From the NCBI GenBank assembly GCA_001630475.1, contig KV419408.1, positions 124,001-188,000 on the forward strand: a stretch of 64,000 nucleotides of DNA, given 5' to 3'. Both the position numbers and the translations under genes were made by a program. This document shows positions 44,007 through 55,200 of this stretch, in pieces. This DNA is from Sistotremastrum niveocremeum HHB9708 (lineage: Eukaryota > Basidiomycota > Agaricomycetes > Sistotremastrales > Sistotremastraceae). Each line of letters begins with the position of its first letter. Within the stretch, counting starts at the first letter, position 1. The notes under the pieces were generated by a model. It was not told where the DNA came from, searched no databases, and saw only the letters and a program-made list of their open reading frames with translations.

Positions 44007-45674
44007 ATGGCAGCTCCGTTGTTCGTGACTGAGGGCAAGCCTATCAAGTTCTTCATTCAACAGGATATACCGGAGCACATCAAAACTCACCTTGTTCAGA
44101 AGGTCAAGGTACGACTTCAGTTCCAAACCAAAATGAGGAGACATGATTGACGGACGGTTTGATGTCCATTAGGACAACGGTGGCGTGGTAGAACAGAAAG
44201 TCCCGCTTCGTGGTTATCTGCTTCTTGACTTCGACAGCCCAGAGAGCCAACGGCTACGAGCGGTCTGGGCAAAATCACATCGACCGGAACGTTATTTTGT
44301 GGACTACACGTTCGTTGATGCATGCATATCTCGTCGCGGACTTCTTCCCATGGTGTTCCAACAAAATGGCGTACCACATGACATACACCTACACGCTTGT
44401 ATTGAGGAGGGGAATGAGAGGATTGCCCTAAGGGCTCAAATTTCGGTGAGAATTATGTCATTCATATGAAAAGTACGGCGGAATAATGCTCGTAGCAATG
44501 TGGAGGTAACCCAGACGCTGAGGAGGACCAAGCTTCTGTCATCATAGCTGAGGAGACGTCTCCCCAGTGGACGGCTCTCCAGAAAACTTACAGTAACAAC
44601 GCGGACAAACATGTTGAACCTACCGAATGGGTGAAATGGTGCATCACTAACACCTTCATGGAGCATTGGGAAGTGGTGAAGAGGGATCTCGGTGGTCGTA
44701 AGGCTGGAGCATCGTGAGTGTGGAGAGACCTACCAATGATCATGTGCTCATCATTCGTAGGCGCAACGAGTATACCGCAGCTGAAGACAAGCATTTAGCA
44801 AACTATATTGCCCACCTCATCCCGACATCAGATTCGTCCGGAAGAACGGGTAACAAGATTTACAAGGATCTCGAGACGCTCGTACGTGTAGATCCTCCTG
44901 TCTCATTTTGATCTCATCTCGTCGTGACACAGGCTGCAGAGAAAAACCCCGATTACATGTGGGCATCACGTCACAGTTGGCAATCATGGCGAAATCGCTA
45001 CAAGCAGAACCAACAGCGCTTCAACCGGATGATCGAGGCCATTGTTGAGCAACTTGGCATCAAGCCCGGGGGTGATGGTCAATACGGAAGCATCCGCCAA
45101 CCACCGGGAAATAATAAAAGACCTGCAAAGATCGCGCCCGCAACACTAAATGAGGAAGATATCTCTGAACAAATACAACCGAAGGCTACCCGCCGTCACG
45201 AAAGGCCGTTGCCTTCTCCTGATGGTAACCAGATTGAATCAAATTCAAATCAGAATGTAGTTGAGGAAGATGTGAGTACCGAATGGGCCACTAGAGAGGG
45301 CAATGCACCAGCACCCCAATGGGTGAAAGACATTGCTCGGAAGCGTCCGCTACCTCGAAGCGACGAGTCTACTGGACATCCCTCAAAGAAGCGCAATTTG
45401 GGTGGAAATCAGGTTCTCGAGTAAGCGGAATGAACAACGTTCGGTTCTTTTCTGACTAACGCCTCTTAGGGAGGAACACAGCAGTGAAATGGAGGCAGAT
45501 ATAAAACAAAAGCTGAAGCGGATTGCGTCTGACACCCGGTTCCTATTGACAGAAGTTGTAGAAGAGTGGAAACGCGGTGGCAAGGACGTTGCGTTAACAT
45601 CCGCATTGTTTGCGCATCTCCGGCAGGCTGTTGACGAACAGAAGAGACTTTTTCTGTCAAATCGCACAGCATAA
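44007..45674 (+). CDS. RAP1: Telomere-binding protein Rap1 (BRCT and Myb domains)
   Basis: Shelterin-type telomere protein. Exons are 44007-44108, 44173-44445, 44496-44713, 44761-44881, 44933-45420 and 45470-45674 (468 aa). An N-terminal BRCT fold covers about residues 8-110 (FVTEGKPIKFFIQQDIP ... YFVDYTFVDACISRR). The Rap1 Myb domain begins RNEYTAAEDKHLANYIAHLI, then GRTGNKIYKDLETL and YMWASRHSWQSWRNRYKQNQ, the family signature. A polar linker with basic clusters (KRPLPRSDES...KKRNL) follows. The last 70 residues are helical (ADIKQKLKRIASDTRFLL), where an RCT domain would be, but I cannot confirm that fold. It is convergent with CDK11, the stops 95 bp apart. Confidence 0.9.
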
Positions 45675-45769
45675 ACTCTTTTCTCGTTCACGACGGCCTC
45701 TTTGTCTGTCTGGGTATGCTGTAAGTGATAGAGTAGTGGTACACGTTTAGTCTATGTCAGGGGGCATAG

Positions 45770-47263
45770 CTATAATTCATCTAAGTCGGTCAATAATTGG
45801 TATTCAGCCCGGGCATTAGGCGCAGATGGACTGTAGGGTTTCCGACGCCTGATGTGGACAATGAGAATAGTCCTGCGAGATGAACTCGTACTTACTTTTC
45901 TCCTGCGGCCAACGAGGGAAAAGAAGCAAAGAGGTCTGGGTGCTTAGGCAACGGAGATTCTCTTGAGAGCAGTAAGCTTTTAGGATGAGATGACAGTAAA
46001 CAGTTGCTCGCCTGAAGTAAGGATGTTTGAGAGCATCCTGCGCACTGATGCGTTGATCGGGATCGTAAGTCAATAGAGATTGTAGCAAGTCAAGACCCGC
46101 TGCGGTCAAGTAAGGGAATTTCTGCCTAAATCCAGGGGCATGAGGGGAAGGAAGACTGAGACTGCTGGCCAGAGGAAGTGTACTATATCCGGGCCAGCTG
46201 CGAGGAGTCGGAGGACCAAGCAGCTTGAATACCATGCTGATCATGTCAAGCTCGGACGTTGCTTGGAACATGGGCTCATTCAGCAACAACTCGCCAAATA
46301 TACATCCAACAGACCACAAGTCTATTGCGGTCGAATATTGAGTAGCTCCCAAAAGAACTTCAGGCGCCCTGAAATTTGACTGCAATGAGGAAGAAGTGCC
46401 TAGTCATCATCCATGGATGAAACACAGACCTATACCACAGCGTCACGACAAGCTGCGTCAACCCTCCTACGCCGATGGGATCGCCGTAGCGTCGAGCCAA
46501 GCCAAAATCAGCGACTTTGATAGTACCGCGATTATTCATAAGAAGATTACTAGTCTTGAGATCTCTATGAAGGATCCAGTTCGAGTGGCAGTGAGCGACT
46601 GCTGACAAGAGCTGCATCAACAAGGTCTTGATCTCCGACTGAAGGAACGGGGAGGGCATTGTGGTGAGAAGAGTCTTAAGATCGTGCTCAATGAAGTCCA
46701 TCACTATGAAAACTCTAGAAATCAACTCATATGCACCAGAAACGCTGGGAGAGCGGCAAAAGGACATACTGAGTCAGTGTATCGCCAACCACGACTTCAC
46801 GAATGCCGACAACGTTTTCGTGACGACAAGTCATCAGTGCGTTAATCTCTCGCAAAGCAGTGATAGGAAAGCCATGCTTTTCTTGGTCCAATTTCAATTT
46901 CTTCAAGGCCACTAGATCGCCTGTCTGCTTGTCACGAGCCCTGAAGACCACGCCGTAAGATCCCTCCTCTATCTGGTTGAGGCGTTCATAAGAGTATACG
47001 GAGCGCGAGGGCATGATGCTAGGATGATCCTGCCGATTTGGAACATATTTGCTTCCTGATTTTTTGGGAGGAAGTCGAGGAGCTTGCAGCGTTTGGGAAG
47101 GCTCTGTGGATGAGATAGCTGAAGGCGGAGTGGAGGGTTTTCGCTGCTTCTGTTTCCTAGGTTGGACAGAAATGATGTCCTCTGGAATCTGGTCATCCGA
47201 TTCATCTCGTTGCCATCTCGAACGCTTGCGATTTGAACTCGCACTGGTGCTCGTTTCGGCCAT
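45770..47263 (-). CDS. CDK11/PITSLRE-type cyclin-dependent kinase
   Basis: Serine/threonine kinase of the CDK11 group, implicated in transcription and pre-mRNA processing. The N-terminus has a basic [20 protein letters not shown]. The kinase starts [20 protein letters not shown] (Gly loop) with [20 protein letters not shown]; the PITALRE helix is diagnostic. Catalytic residues lie in [24 protein letters not shown] and [17 protein letters not shown]. The C-lobe continues to DALKHPYFR, then across a GC-AG intron to [17 protein letters not shown], and a last intron gives the tail [20 protein letters not shown], ending at 45770. The start at 47263 lies only 19 nt after the stop of the upstream TTL-like gene. 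Confidence 0.92.
45962..46011 (-). other. GC-AG intron in CDK11
   Basis: 50 nt, donor GCGAGC, acceptor CTCAAG. Needed to pass from HPYFR to ESPLPKHP, a conserved feature of CDK11 C-termini; reading through gives unrelated sequence. Confidence 0.7.
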
Positions 47264-47282
47264 GGGAAGTACAATTACATAA

Positions 47283-48784
47283 TCAACTTGAACGAACTTG
47301 AAGAGACGAACATTTTCTTAGACCATGTTTGACGACCCCAATCTCCCAAGGCTCAGGACTGTCACCCTCTAAAAATGGTCGCACACAAACTTGGGCAATC
47401 CCAACAAAGAGCTCTTCCAAGATCCACCGCAAACGCAACCCTGTCTTTTCAATCGCTGGCTCCGCATTAAATTCCAAGAGACTGGCTTTGTAGCGTTCGC
47501 TGCCGCCACCATTATCACTTGCCACATGAGACACAAGAAAATCCACCCCGAAGAGTTCGAACGCATTAGGAAGAGGCTGGAAAGCACTTAGCATATTGAG
47601 CCGTGTAATAAATATGATGTCATGAATACCTGAAAATGAACGGGGGTATCTACAGCTGCTTGAAATGTCTCTGTCAAGATTGTACCCATTTGGTCCAGAA
47701 GGTCAGAGACATCAGAAGCAAGGACGGTATGTCCATAGTCATCGATATTTCCTTGCAGTTCTTCCAGTAACTTCACGTAGGTCGAATCCTCTTCCTTTTG
47801 CAGTGAAGTATTGGTGAGGTGACCTTCATAGGATAATGGTATGTCTTGCACACCGGAATCGGCTGTAGGAAGAGAAGCATACGGTGCTGGTGCAAATAGG
47901 GCCAGAGGTTTCTCGTACAGAAATACGTCGAGTGCGCCACGAACCACACAATACGCCCTTATATGGAACTGCGTGAGGGAGACCGATCAGAGCAACGTGG
48001 CGAATTTTATTTGAGACTACTTGCTTTATGACGGTGGAAATTCTCATGATGATCTGGAAGAGGTGCTTTCGGTTGTCTCGGATCTATTAGGACGGGACCG
48101 GAAATATATTCCTATGTCGAGGGTTAGCAGTTTCTCAACCAGGAACCAATTTGAGCAAACCTGAATAACGAAATGTCGCAACTGTGAAAGAAGATGTCCT
48201 GCATCATCATCATCATCATCGTCCTCATCGCTCCCCGAGTCGGTGGGGTCGAAGCCCTCAATGATGCCTCTCAATTTTGCTTTAGTATCGAACAAGTGAA
48301 TGTCCATGCCAGCATCCGCCATGCTTGGTTTCAGAATCCACCATTTTCTCGACACATGATCAGTTTCACCGGCATCTAGAATTTCGGAAAGATCATAGAG
48401 ATCGTCCGTCCACAGTTCGTCCAGTTCATCGGCGAACGCGATTTCGACGTGCCATGTCCTGGGAACGGCTGCTCTGAGTATTGACTGAGGACGCTTTTTA
48501 ACATAAGCCTCCGTGATACCGGCAAGGAAATGTTTCCTGATCAAAGCCTTGCGAATGATGAGAGCTGAGGCCAGGACGCGTTTGTTGTATAAGGTTAATT
48601 CGTGATTGATGCTATCGTAGGCAGCCCATTGTAGAACACCGTTCGGGGAAGATGCGAAGTCCGCAGGAAGGGAAGTTATGGTGATATTAGGTAGAACCAA
48701 TCCGAGCGCCCTGCGAATCAGCCACTCTGTTAAAGGAGCAGTAGGGAAAGTTATCAGTGCAAGAGACTCTTCAGGGACTGCCAT
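47283..48784 (-). CDS. Tubulin-tyrosine-ligase-like (TTL) protein, Pby1-like
   Basis: ATP-grasp-type enzyme of the TTL family; fungal members such as Pby1 associate with P-bodies. MAVPEESLALITFPTAPLTE starts at 48784; an ATG at 48823 adds 13 residues. The ATP-grasp core shows RKWWILKPSMADAGMDIHLF, LRHFVIQEYISGPVLIDP, KFHIRAYCVVRGALDVFLYE and FELFGVDFLVSH, then SLLEFNAEPAI. An acidic run (DSGSDEDDDDDDD) sits in the middle. The frame between HRHK and FHIRAYC requires a GC-AG intron (47969-48024). The stop at 47283 is 19 nt from the CDK11 start on the same strand. Substrate (tubulin or other) is not determinable. Confidence 0.87.
47969..48024 (-). other. GC-AG intron in the TTL-like gene
   Basis: 56 nt, donor GCAAGT, acceptor CACGCAG. 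It joins HRHK to FHIRAYCVV, a conserved ATP-grasp strand. Without it the frame hits a stop two codons on. Confidence 0.8.
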
Positions 48785-48850
48785 GTTAGTGGGCGCGTCG
48801 ACTATCTTTGGCGCCTGCAACATTGGCGAAGACCGTCGAGCTCATATGTC
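48785..48850. promoter_or_regulatory. Very short divergent upstream region, TTL-like / MMM1
   Basis: 66 bp (or 27 bp with the alternative TTL start) separate two divergent start codons, so promoters or leaders must overlap coding sequence. Confidence 0.45.
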
Positions 48851-49960
48851 ATGGCTAATCACATATTCACTCTGCAACCGACATTCACGCAAGGCCTTAT
48901 CCTTGGCCAACTATCTGTCATCCTCCTCCTAGCTGTTGTTCTTAAATATCTATTTCTGAACTCTGAGCCTCGAGTTGTTGGGGATCATGCATCCATTCAT
49001 CCTGGGACTGGGAAGCCTGCGCGCTCTGGCAAATCATCAACTCAGGATCCAAATGCTAGTGTTTCGTCCGGTGATCATCTGAGCCTCTCAGAACCTGAGA
49101 CTCTGCAATGGTTCAACGAGATTTTACGCCAGGTACGGGTATACAAATTCTTTGGAACAAGCCATTCTGATATATCTTTTGTATCTAAGGTTTTTCATAA
49201 TTATCGAAGAGAAATACGTGGATCGTTGGATGGAGACGAAGGTGATGAGTTCGTCCGTCGAAAGATTGAGCTCGCCATCAACGAACTGCGCCCCGCAAAA
49301 TTCATGGTAAACAAAATATATCTTCGACACCCTCTCCTCTCGCCTCATATTCTCGTAGGACTTCATCAAAGTTCACTCTGTTGACATAGGGGCCAGCGCT
49401 CCCTCTTTCAGCAAGGTCTCAATTGTGCGAAACACACCTTCATCACTACCTCCTACGGTATCTATGTTCCTCTGCTGAAAGGTCGAGCCCCTGATCCACA
49501 ACATGCTCTAGAACACCGTTTTTCATATAACCTACACCGATTCGATTTCAATATCGATTTCTACTTCGATCCTCTTACATTATCCGAGCGCCAACTTTGC
49601 ACGTTTGCCAGTCGCCCTATCAGTGTCCTTGGCGCTTTTCTCTTCTGAGGTGCATAATATTAGTTTTTCTCAACCCGCATGAGATCTGACTGACTGGACG
49701 CGTAGCTTCATCTTCAGCCACCTTCTCCTGACAGTCTCACCCCCGAATTTACCGTTTCTCTGGCGCCCGATTTTGACCTGGAATTGCAGATCAATTCGCT
49801 GATGGGTAGCAGGGCCAAATTGGCGGACGTACCTAAGGTCCATGAAATGATACAAACTCAAGTGAGAAGACTACTTCTGCAGAAGGGTATCTTCAAAATA
49901 GTGCTGCCTTCTTTGACTCGTGATAAAGTTCCTACCAGTAGCCAGCAGGATCAGATTTAG
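48851..49960 (+). CDS. MMM1: Maintenance of mitochondrial morphology protein 1 (Mmm1), ERMES subunit
   Basis: ER-anchored component of the ER-mitochondria encounter structure; its SMP domain binds lipids. Exons are 48851-49132, 49190-49306, 49359-49457, 49512-49649 and 49706-49960 (296 aa). The N-terminus FTQGLILGQLSVILLLAVVL is the conserved membrane anchor. The SMP domain starts at ETLQWFNEILRQ and includes SVDIGASAPSFSKV, TYTDSISISISTSILLHYPS, FARLPVALSVSLALFSSE and INSLMGSRAKLADVPKVHEM. A first look suggested a frameshift near 49580, but a 54-nt intron (49458-49511, GTATCT...CTCTAG) restores every conserved block. The gene is intact. Confidence 0.93.
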
Positions 49961-50156
49961 TCGGATACCGACATCGTCCAGCCCTCACCCCTTCATAGCA
50001 TTTGTAGCATTACGATAGAGATTGTCAGACTTGTAATAATTATTTTATTTTATTTGCTTATGCTTTGCATTCGACAAGAACTTGTGAACAGTGTTTTGTT
50101 GCTTCGACGCGAACGCCGACGACCTAATACGCGACTGCCACTAATTATCGCACCGT

Positions 50157-50805
50157 ATGACGTCTGTTACCTCCAACGTCTTGTTCGACGACTTGTTCAC
50201 GGTGACAGACATCGACAAGGAAGGGAAGAAATATGAAAGAGGTTCGTCCTGACTTTGTTCGAGAACTCCCAGCTGCCTGAACTACCTCGTGCGCTTCAGT
50301 CTCCCGTCTGTCAGCCCGATCTGCAAATTTTGATATGGAGCTATCACTCGATTACAACACGGAACTTTATACACTGCATCCTGAAGAGAAATTCACTCTA
50401 GTTCTGGCTTCGTCGTTGGTTCGCGGAGGGGTTGTTGGTCCAGGTGGGGATGGAGACGAGGAAGGCACCGATATGGATCGCGACGTTTGGAGACCGGACG
50501 GGAAAGGTCGACGTGGTCTGGAAGAGGACTACGAGTACGTGATGTACGGGAAGGTTGTTGGTTACGTTTGCTGAACTACTCTCTGAATGCTGATAGTCAT
50601 CACCTAATAGGTATATAAGTTCGACGAAGGTCTCGAAGACGCTGTGTTCGTGTTGCACTTTCATCTCTAAATCAGCAATGCTTATTAGCCCCATAGCACA
50701 GCATATGCCTCGTTCGGGGGTCTCTTGATGACTTTGACTGGGTCTTTTCGACATATGCAAGGGATCGTGCTTGGGGATCCAGTTTACCTGTTGATGCGCC
50801 GATAA
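50157..50805 (+). CDS. RPB8: RNA polymerases I, II and III shared subunit Rpb8 (ABC14.5)
   Basis: Small common subunit of all three nuclear RNA polymerases. Exons are 50157-50241, 50300-50553, 50611-50645 and 50697-50805 (160 aa). N-terminal NVLFDDLFTVTDIDKEGKKY and VSRLSARSANFDMELSLDYN are signature segments. A Gly/Asp-rich loop (GGVVGPGGDGDEEGTD) varies in the family. The C-terminal YEYVMYGKVYKFDEG and AYASFGGLLMTLTGSFRHMQ complete the fold. The third exon is 35 nt; its donor GTTCGT follows GCT GT and restores AVTAYASFGG. The gene is separated from INCENP by a tRNA gene. Confidence 0.92.
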
Positions 50806-50962
50806 AATTATGGCTTTCGTATCTTATATATGTTGTTAATCCAACAAAAATTGGTGAGCGATACGTTGTACTTTAGGTCATTGTTCTACATCTAGATCTA
50901 TAGACTCTAGATGAGTACCGGGTAATGCGGTAAAAATGAGCATTTTGGATCATGCCAAAAAA

Positions 50963-51034
50963 TTCCGTCACGGGGAATCGAACCCCGACCTTATCGGTGA
51001 GAGCGATATATCATAGCCATTAGACAATGACGGA
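50963..51034 (-). tRNA. tRNA-Glu, anticodon CTC
   Basis: 72-nt cloverleaf with no intron. Acceptor arms TCCGTCA/TGACGGA, anticodon stem TATCG/CGATA with loop CTCTCAC (anticodon CTC) and T arm CGGGGTTCGATTCCCCG all pair. The discriminator A is followed by a run of six T, a Pol III terminator. The encoded 3' end lacks CCA, as in eukaryotes. Confidence 0.95.
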
Positions 51035-51211
51035 GACGTTGGTTTTGGGGTTAGAACACTTCTTACGACTGTCAAATAGTAAATGCGGATTTCTATTCGT
51101 GACACGAAGTTCTAACGCCGAAGCGCACGTGATGCAAGTTCAGACGCGCTTCATCGTGTATTGTGCTATTTGTCCCGCCTCCCTTCCACAGTCAACATTG
51201 TAGCGTCAGGC

Positions 51212-54200
51212 ATGCAACCGGCAGTCAAGCAGTCTGGCTTGGATATATGGTCAATGGCTATCCGTACTTCGATGGCGAATGACCCAGGTCGTCAAATTCT
51301 GGAGGACGACATCCAGATCAGCGGGTTCCTGTTTCTCGAGGAGTATTTGGAAGGGATCCTAGCTGGGCCTAAGAGAGAGTATGAGATCTTCCTTCTTTCT
51401 CTCTTTGCTTCACTTAGTATATACAGGGCTTTGATTGAACTCGTCAAAACCCCTGGACGAAGGAAGGAGGTGCCGCGAAAGACACGAGTCGCCTCGCCAA
51501 CGAAGTTGAAACAAAGTGTAAGGAGTATTGCTCACTACAATATGGAGAGTCTCTCAACAAATAATACACAGGCCAAAGAGAATTCCCCTCTCAGGATACA
51601 GAAACCGCTCGAGAAATCACGTTCAAACGTGTTGTCACCTCTGAGAACTCAACACACCAACGGGTGGGATGCCGACGACAATCCATTCAAGCCGGTGCCT
51701 GTGCTTGATGAGGGTCCGAAATCACGCAAGGCCACGAATTCCAACCACATTCAAGTGACCACACCCAGCTCTGGGGAGGGACCTACCACCGCTAAGCTGG
51801 TGCCACCCCCCACCGATGCGCACGAACTATCTATGATTGTCGAGGGTGATGAAAACGATGCTAGATTGACATCAACTGCATCTGCCCAAGCCGCACGTTC
51901 TGGAATCTTCTCGACTCAGATGTCACACCCAAATGTACCAACCGTCAACGAGGTTCAAGAGGTGAAAATATCGACGCCGGACGATATAATAATGAACGAT
52001 GCCGATTTGCCGCCACCCATACACCCTACTCATGCAGGGGGTGAACCGGTTGCAGAATTCATCCCGCCAGCTCCTGTGATGCTCCCCAGCCTTCCGGCGC
52101 CATCTCCACTGAAACCTTCCGCGCGTCTCTCCTCAGTCGAAATTCCTGTTGTCCAGCAACTGCCGTCCCGGACTTCGTGGCTAGTAAGAGCACGTGACGC
52201 GAGGATTTCTGAAGATACAGCTCGTCTGAATCTTGGTATCTTGGCTGTGCCTCTCGCGAATTCACTCAAACGAAAGAGCGATGATTCCGATGCGCCTTTG
52301 GATACTCCAGCGAAGCAGCCTCCTCTGAAGGTTAGGAGAGATAGTGAAGTGGAGAAGCCAGCAGCTGCTGGGACGAAGACTCCGAAGCAGAATGGTCCAC
52401 CTGTCCTGCATACCCAGACTTACAGCGAACAGTCGCGTACTCAGCCAACCGCAAAAGCGCATCATCCAGCGTCGACGGATAAAGTGGGTGCAGATCAAGA
52501 GAACACCTTGGATCAGCTCAAGAAAACAGTGGAGGGATTCAGTGCCAGAGCAGGTACGGGCTTGGGTAAATCGTTTGGGAGTGCAGCGGTCAATGCAGCA
52601 GTGCAAGCAAAAGCCGCGGCTGAGGCGCGTCTTGCCCAACGATTTGTTGTTGAGTCGACACAACAGCAGGATTCGACCCCAGAACCGACAGTCACATTGG
52701 CTGCTCACTCTGCGTTGGAAGTTGTTCAGCCGCCTGTCGATGAATTCGTCCCCCCACTTCCGGTTCTCGTTCCCTCAACACTTCCTTTGCCACCCGATCC
52801 CGTCGTCTTCAAAATCCACGAGCGTCCCTCTGCGGCGTCGCCCCCTCATTCCACTCCGAAGCCAAGCGAAGTTTTCACACAAACCACCGTCTTTTCATCT
52901 CAGTCTACTTCTATCTTCAGCAACGAAGAAAGCAGTATCTTTGACAAGCTTCCTGTTCAATCGAGTCAAGACACGGTCCTAAGCAGCCAAACAAGTACTC
53001 AGCCTTATGACAACTTCTTGTCTCAAAACCAGCCCCTCACGCAGTCTTCTGAGGTTGAGCCCAAAGCTTCGAAGGATTCACATCTGTTGTTTGCTTCTCA
53101 TGAGAAGGAGGTGGTCTCTGCCCATATGGACGAAGATACGGTGAAACCGCCGAAGCCGAAGGCGGTCACAGAGGTACGCTGGATATGCTCGTCAAGCTAC
53201 CTTGTTTTACATTCTTTGCTAGATCGAAGCCCCATCGAATATCGCTTCGCAGGGTCTTCTTAGTCAAGCCACTACACTAGTTGCCAAGGCCTTTGGTGCC
53301 AAGAAACCGAAACCGGAAGTCAAGAGCATACATCTAGCTGCCCAGGCCGCTAAAAAGGTGTGTATACATTGTCATCGTATTCCCGCTCTAACATTCTAAG
53401 CAATTGCAGCAACAGGAGGAAGCAGAAAAGAAAGCGATCCGCATGAAGGACATGGAAGCCAGAAGGCAGCAAGCGGCACAGAGGAAAGAGGCTGAAAAGC
53501 CCCGTGCTTTAGAACCCGAACGATCACAAAAAGATTTGGACGAGAAGAAACCAAAGGTCTTCAAGAAGGTGAATTGACCGAATCTTTTTCCTCTGGACTT
53601 GTCCTGAAAACTATCTAGCCTACTGCTCTTTCCGACGATGAACACACTCAGCCAAGAAACCCGATCTCTGAAGACAAGAAGACTGAGACGCGCATACCTC
53701 CGAAGGAGTTCAAATCACAATCTCGCCTTGTCAAACCTGTTCAAACGTCGCATTCGACGCTTTTGAGTTCATCTACCGCAAAAAAATTGCCGCCTCCCAT
53801 GGATTCTAAAGCTGCTCCGAAGCCATCTGAACTAGGATACCCGGCCGAATCGTCAAATGCGACCAGTTCCTCTAAGCCATTATTGACGAAGGCCAAAGTT
53901 TTACAGATCCAGAAAACCAACGTGGAAGGCGCTGCTCATTCACAGGTGCAAGTCCAAGTCGAAGAAACGACCGTCGAAAGCGAAAGCATCGAACTCCCAG
54001 ACATCAAGAGCGAGTATGTAACAAGTTTTGACTTGCCAATATTTACTAAAACACTGTTACAGATACTCCGACTCTGAAGACGAGGACAGACCTAGAACGT
54101 TCGATCCTCCAGACTGGGCGCAATCGCCAGAGCTACGAAAGGCATTGGATGCTCAGAGCCGACTCAACCCTGATACGGTTTTCGGGGCGATTATGCCATT

Positions 54201-54330
54201 ACGCATGGAAGACATGTTCAGGTCCAGACAGAGTCGTTTCCGCTCCCGTACCAGTTCTGCCAATTGGGGCGCGGGTGTAACAGCAGAGGAGGAGAGGAAC
54301 TATGCTATGAGGATGGGTTACAACACATGA
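51212..54330 (+). CDS. INCENP (Sli15/Pic1-like), Aurora kinase-binding subunit
   Basis: Scaffold of the chromosomal passenger complex. Six exons: 51212-51378, 51427-53173, 53223-53357, 53410-53568, 53619-54013 and 54063-54330 (956 aa). The C-terminal IN-box DPPDWAQSPELRKALDAQSR followed by LNPDTVFGAIMPLRMEDMFR is the Aurora-binding signature. The long middle is disordered, with repeated SP/TP sites and basic stretches (RTSWLVRARDARISEDTARL). A charged helix EEAEKKAIRMKDMEARRQQA near residue 700 resembles the single alpha-helix region of INCENPs. The first intron is 48 nt and in frame, so it could be missed. The N-terminus (MQPAVKQSGLDIWSMAIRTS) is presumably the Survivin/Borealin-binding end. 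ATG 51212 is the first in frame. Confidence 0.88.
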
Positions 54331-54587
54331 TTCAGATGCATGATGATCGCACAGTTTATTTGTATTCTTATCGTCTACCCACATTATCATATCCATCTGT
54401 AGATTAAGTGCTCGTTATTGTGTCCTGTATGTGGAATCGAATTTGTGTAACGCGTACGCATAAAAGTACAAGACTCGAGAGGATGGTCATAACTTACATG
54501 CAAGTCAAGGTTACACTTACATGTACACAGCCTGACGCTGGAGACTCGGAATCGGGATCGGAATCGCGACCCACCTCTGCGTCGGCG

Positions 54588-55200
54588 ATGTTCAAGCAAG
54601 CCATTTCCAGAGCAGCAACTCGAGGTCGATCTGTTCGACTCTCTTCCTCTATCGCTACCACCCAGAGCTCCTCGAGTCCCGCTCCACAGTCTCCCAATCT
54701 CCCTTCCACTTGGTCAACGTCACAACGTCCCCGGCCTACCGCCAATGATGGTCCACGATTCGAACAGACTTCTGTGGAGTATCAGCCCAATGCCTTGAGT
54801 GCTATGGAACTCATCAGTCGAGAACCTATCCGCTTGGTAAAAGGTCGTAAAGCTGTTTGCGATGGAGGTAAGCGACTCGCTTGATCTCGCAAACCTCACG
54901 CTAAATGCGACGTTTCAGGCGGTGGGGCTCTGGGTCATCCGAAAATATTCATAAACCTCGTCAGAAAATAACTTACCGGTCGTACTACTTTACTAACGCG
55001 CGTTGTCAACAGGACAAACCTGGGCCAAAACCATGCGGGTGAGTGTAACAGTATTTCGGCCTAAACATATTCCTGATTTTCACTCCCTTCTGATCACAGC
55101 TATTGGTATGTGAAAATGTCAAGCTTGTGAGATAATTCTCATTCTCAATCTCAGTGGACTACGCTTTGAACAAGCACCACATCACGGGCACGATCACTAG
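54588..55200 (+). CDS. NADH dehydrogenase (complex I) 13-kDa iron-sulfur protein subunit, NDUFS6-like
   Basis: Zinc-binding accessory subunit of mitochondrial complex I. Five exons: 54588-54867, 54919-54959, 55013-55038, 55100-55105 and 55155-55200 (132 aa). The presequence MFKQAISRAATRGRSVRLSS fits mitochondrial import. The zinc-finger CHCC domain reads [22 protein letters not shown] and then PKPCGYCGLRF; ligands are Cys (VCDGG), His (LGHPK) and the two Cys of PCGYCG. The second of these is encoded by a 6-nt microexon. The tail is EQAPHHGHDH. The gene is convergent with the Ime2-type kinase. Confidence 0.93.
55100..55105 (+). other. 6-nt microexon (CTATTG) of NDUFS6
   Basis: Flanked by introns 55039-55099 (GTGAGT...CACAG) and 55106-55154 (GTATGT...CTCAG). 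TGC GG + CTATTG + T GGA CTA gives CGYCGL, the invariant zinc-ligand motif. Skipping it deletes YC in frame, losing a zinc-ligand cysteine. Confidence 0.9.

Noticed and set aside
45816-46020. Alternative CDK11 C-terminus read straight through ([12 protein letters not shown]...)
   Set aside because: It does not match CDK11; the spliced [17 protein letters not shown] tail does.
48190-48230. CAT trinucleotide repeat (aspartate codons on the minus strand)
   Set aside because: It encodes a short acidic run in the TTL-like protein; low complexity only, no sign of mobility or expansion.
49458-49640. Apparent frameshift in MMM1, suggesting a pseudogene
   Set aside because: A 54-nt intron (GTATCT...CTCTAG, 49458-49511) restores TYTDSISISISTSILLHYPS and all later conserved blocks.
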